DNA of 14,815 bases from Patescibacteria group bacterium UBA3527 (lineage in GTDB: Bacteria > Patescibacteriota > Minisyncoccia > Phycocordibacterales > UBA918), in NCBI GenBank assembly GCA_002377025.1, contig DFPA01000045.1, positions 13,104-27,918 of the forward strand, written 5' to 3'. Made by a program: the position numbers and the translations under genes. Numbering within the stretch: the stretch's first letter is position 1; each line of letters starts with the position of its first letter. The notes under the pieces were generated by a model, which did not search any database, had not been told where the DNA came from, and saw only the letters and a program-made list of their open reading frames with translations. Below are positions 13,033 through 14,815 of this stretch, one piece after another.

Positions 13033-13917
13033 ATGACGACATTGTATACACACCAAGGAGAGAATATTCGAAAAACTTGGTTTTTGATGGGCTTCTTTCT
13101 GGTGTTTATCATTGCTCTGGGTTATGGCGTGGCCTGGTACATGGAAACCCCCATTATTCTCTACGGAGCAATTATTTTCGCTCTGCTGATGAATATCGGT
13201 AGCTACTGGTGGTCTGACAAACTGGTACTCAAGATGACAGGAGCGAAGCCTGCTAATCTTCACGAACACAGAGAGCTTATCAATATCGTAGAAACTCTAG
13301 CTATCACCGCCGGGCTCCCTACACCAAAAGTGTACGTAGTGAATGATGGCGCACCAAATGCGTTCGCCACCGGCCGCAACCCAGAGCGAGCTGTTGTAGC
13401 CGCTACCACTGGCCTGCTCAAACTACTCAACAAAACCGAACTTGAAGGCGTAATGGCACATGAGCTGGCACATGTGGGAAATAGAGACATGTTGGTAATG
13501 ACGGTCACGGTCGTTTTGGCCGGGTTTGTAGCTATTCTGGCAGATATATTCGCCAGGGCACTCTTTTGGGGAGGTGATAACGAGAAGAAACATCCGGCTT
13601 TTCTTATTCTGGCGATTGTCGGCATTATTCTGGCTCCCATTGCCGCCCAACTCATAAAGCTGGCAGTTTCAAGAAAAAGAGAGTATCTTGCTGATGCCAG
13701 TGGTGCACTTCTGACCCGTTATCCCGAAGGTCTCGCATCAGCATTAGAGAAAATTTCATCATATAAAGTACCCATGAAGCGAGCCAACCATGCTACCGCA
13801 CATCTATTTATCTCCGACCCGTTTGCAGACAAAGGTCGTTCAATTGGTGCAAAGATAAACAATTTGTTCCAAACACACCCTCCGGTTGAGGAAAGGATTA
13901 AAAGGTTACGCGCATAG
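13033..13917 (+). CDS. htpX: M48 zinc metalloprotease HtpX
   Basis: HtpX is a membrane-bound zinc endopeptidase of family M48 that removes damaged membrane proteins in envelope stress. The 294-residue protein has two N-terminal helices (about 15-36 and 39-58), the catalytic motif HELAHVGNRD at 143-152 (zinc ligands His143 and His147, catalytic Glu144), two further helices (about 155-175 and 188-211), and the third ligand Glu217 in SRKREYLAD. The C-terminus THPPVEERIKRL is conserved. Every catalytic residue is intact. The gene follows lemA, a frequent partner, and precedes an unrecognised gene by 11 nt. No Shine-Dalgarno is evident before ATG 13033. Confidence 0.96.
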   Translation: MTTLYTHQGENIRKTWFLMGFFLVFIIALGYGVAWYMETPIILYGAIIFALLMNIGSYWWSDKLVLKMTGAKPANLHEHRELINIVETLAITAGLPTPKVYVVNDGAPNAFATGRNPERAVVAATTGLLKLLNKTELEGVMAHELAHVGNRDMLVMTVTVVLAGFVAILADIFARALFWGGDNEKKHPAFLILAIVGIILAPIAAQLIKLAVSRKREYLADASGALLTRYPEGLASALEKISSYKVPMKRANHATAHLFISDPFADKGRSIGAKINNLFQTHPPVEERIKRLRA

Positions 13918-13928
13918 TCGCGCATGGT

Positions 13929-14591
13929 ATGGAAGGATTCGAAAAAGAAAAGGAGAAAAACTTCGAAACGCTAGACAACTTAATTCTCGAAACATCAGAG
14001 GAAATTGTTAAAGCAAATCTTCTCATGCCACAAGTATATTCAGCAATACGTGTATTTGGTGCTCCATATTTTGTTAAGGCGGGGGCCATGGGTTTTGATG
14101 ATACAGAAATCATCGCATCTATAACTAGAAATCGTGAACCCATCACCAGTGTCTTCCTGGACAATATGCAAGCTTCTCACAAAGCTGCCGGAGTTGAAGT
14201 GCGTCGCGAAATTGATTCTGCGCAAATGTATATTGTGGCAAAAGGACATCTAATGTCAGCGTTTTCCACTGCAAATTTTGTGATAGATGATGTTGTAGGT
14301 CCGTTTTTGAATGAGGCGAATACAGAATGTATTGTCAAGTACTTTGAGTCTCTGAGAAATACGTTTTTGTCTAAGAGTCTCAGATCAGATTTCGTAACTT
14401 ACAGGAAGAAAGTAGTGTCGAGCGGTATCGACGTGGATTTGCTAGCAAAGGATGTGCTGGATAAGATGTGGGATGTATATGTTGCTGGAACTGAAAAAGA
14501 ATGCAGAATAGTCGATTCCATAGAGGATGCAAGACTTATGTTTATAGAAGTGACGAGAATCGAACCGAACATAATTCATTTAGCGAACTAA
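13929..14591 (+). CDS. Unrecognised soluble protein, 220 aa
   Basis: I do not recognise this protein. It begins with a charged segment (MEGFEKEKEKNFETLD) and reads as mostly alpha-helical. There is no signal peptide, no membrane helix and no nucleotide-binding, zinc-binding or DNA-binding motif that I can see. Three stretches look structured: MPQVYSAIRVFGAPYFVKAG (33-52), the middle region up to about residue 125, and a C-terminal part with two separated Cys residues. The continuous 220-codon frame and its position 11 nt after the htpX stop support a real gene co-transcribed with lemA and htpX. There is no Shine-Dalgarno at ATG 13929. A hairpin 38 nt after its stop may end the transcript. A regulator or substrate of the HtpX pathway, or an unrelated passenger, are equally open. 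Confidence 0.75.
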   Translation: MEGFEKEKEKNFETLDNLILETSEEIVKANLLMPQVYSAIRVFGAPYFVKAGAMGFDDTEIIASITRNREPITSVFLDNMQASHKAAGVEVRREIDSAQMYIVAKGHLMSAFSTANFVIDDVVGPFLNEANTECIVKYFESLRNTFLSKSLRSDFVTYRKKVVSSGIDVDLLAKDVLDKMWDVYVAGTEKECRIVDSIEDARLMFIEVTRIEPNIIHLAN

Positions 14592-14815
14592 ATTACCCGA
14601 GAATCATACACCCACCCGGTTTACCCAACTTGTCCAGCACTCGGTGCTGGACAAATTGATTGAAAATAACTGAAGTGGAGCCTTTGACACTGGCTTTGTA
14701 TAAGCAACGTAGTAAGAGAGTTACTAAGAAGTCAATCTATGACGATTTGGATTTGTAGAGTCGTCGTACATGTAAGATGTTTCTTGCTCATTTCCTTATT
14801 ATTTCAGCAAAAGAA
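14592..14815. other. 224-nt terminal segment without a convincing gene
   Basis: Apart from the hairpin at 14630-14654, nothing is firm. A 27-codon GTG frame (14675-14758) and an ATG frame at 14777 that runs off the edge with 13 codons are both too short to call. No tRNA fold, promoter with both boxes, or repeat is visible. Confidence 0.5.
14630..14654 (+). terminator. Probable terminator after the htpX operon
   Basis: An 11-bp perfect hairpin, TTGTCCAGCAC and its complement around a TCG loop, begins 38 nt after the stop at 14591. It has no real U-run behind it (AATTGATTG), so termination may be partial, or it may instead be an mRNA 3'-end stabiliser. Confidence 0.55.

Noticed and set aside
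13260..13655. 131-codon antisense frame opposite htpX
   Set aside because: Shadow of the conserved HtpX reading frame; composition is not protein-like.
14675..14758. 27-codon GTG frame near the right end
   Set aside because: Too short, no Shine-Dalgarno and no convincing promoter; TTGACA at 14684-14689 has no -10 at the right distance.
14777..14815. Possible start of a gene running off the right edge
   Set aside because: Only 13 codons visible and no supporting initiation signal.
1..14815. CRISPR array, tRNA, rRNA, insertion sequence or attachment site
   Set aside because: No regularly spaced repeats, cloverleaf-like sequence, transposase motif or flanking inverted repeats were seen by eye.

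Overview
The window reads as chromosomal DNA of a small-genome bacterium of the Candidate Phyla Radiation (Patescibacteria, most likely a Parcubacteria-type lineage). This is inferred from gene content and style: an RNase J with a long Lys/Arg-rich N-terminal extension, an orphan family-5 solute-binding protein anchored by one N-terminal helix, a LemA-HtpX pair, a 48-residue membrane protein, tight gene packing, moderate G+C, and almost no Shine-Dalgarno sequences. TGA serves as a normal stop, so the UGA-recoding CPR groups (Gracilibacteria, Absconditabacteria) are unlikely. The lineage cannot be fixed without a marker-gene tree.

Left block, + strand (2-6072): the end of a probable DEDD-type exonuclease is followed by a GH1 glycosidase, a ten-helix EamA/DMT transporter, a membrane-anchored clan GH-A-like glycosidase, a 48-residue single-helix protein, a DUF389 membrane protein, a secreted bactofilin-like beta-helix protein with a C-terminal membrane domain, and a HAD-IB phosphatase. 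Gaps are short or overlapping, and several genes have -10 boxes of their own. The first half could be a small glycan-use cassette (surface hydrolase, transporter, cytosolic hydrolase). The second half looks like envelope functions. A perfect 16-bp hairpin at 6080-6115 closes the block and also serves the convergent gene.

Middle block, - strand (10217 down to 6135): secG, the anchored family-5 substrate-binding protein, then RNase J. secG is divergent from groES across a 101-bp gap. There a 12-bp palindrome contains a TTGCAA that can act as the -35 box in both directions.

Right block, + strand (10319-14591): groES-groEL, a strong terminator, then lemA, htpX and an unrecognised 220-aa gene. 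No CIRCE (HrcA) operator is visible before groES. The last 224 bases hold a hairpin and no convincing gene.

The most unusual non-coding signal is a 48-nt AT-rich leader ending in the ATG of both groEL (+ strand) and rnj (- strand). The two copies match at 38 of 48 positions without gaps. No complete new defence or mobile system is evident. The best candidates for something undescribed are this shared leader, the GH1-EamA-GH cassette with its small membrane protein, the secreted bactofilin-membrane fusion, and the unknown gene after htpX.
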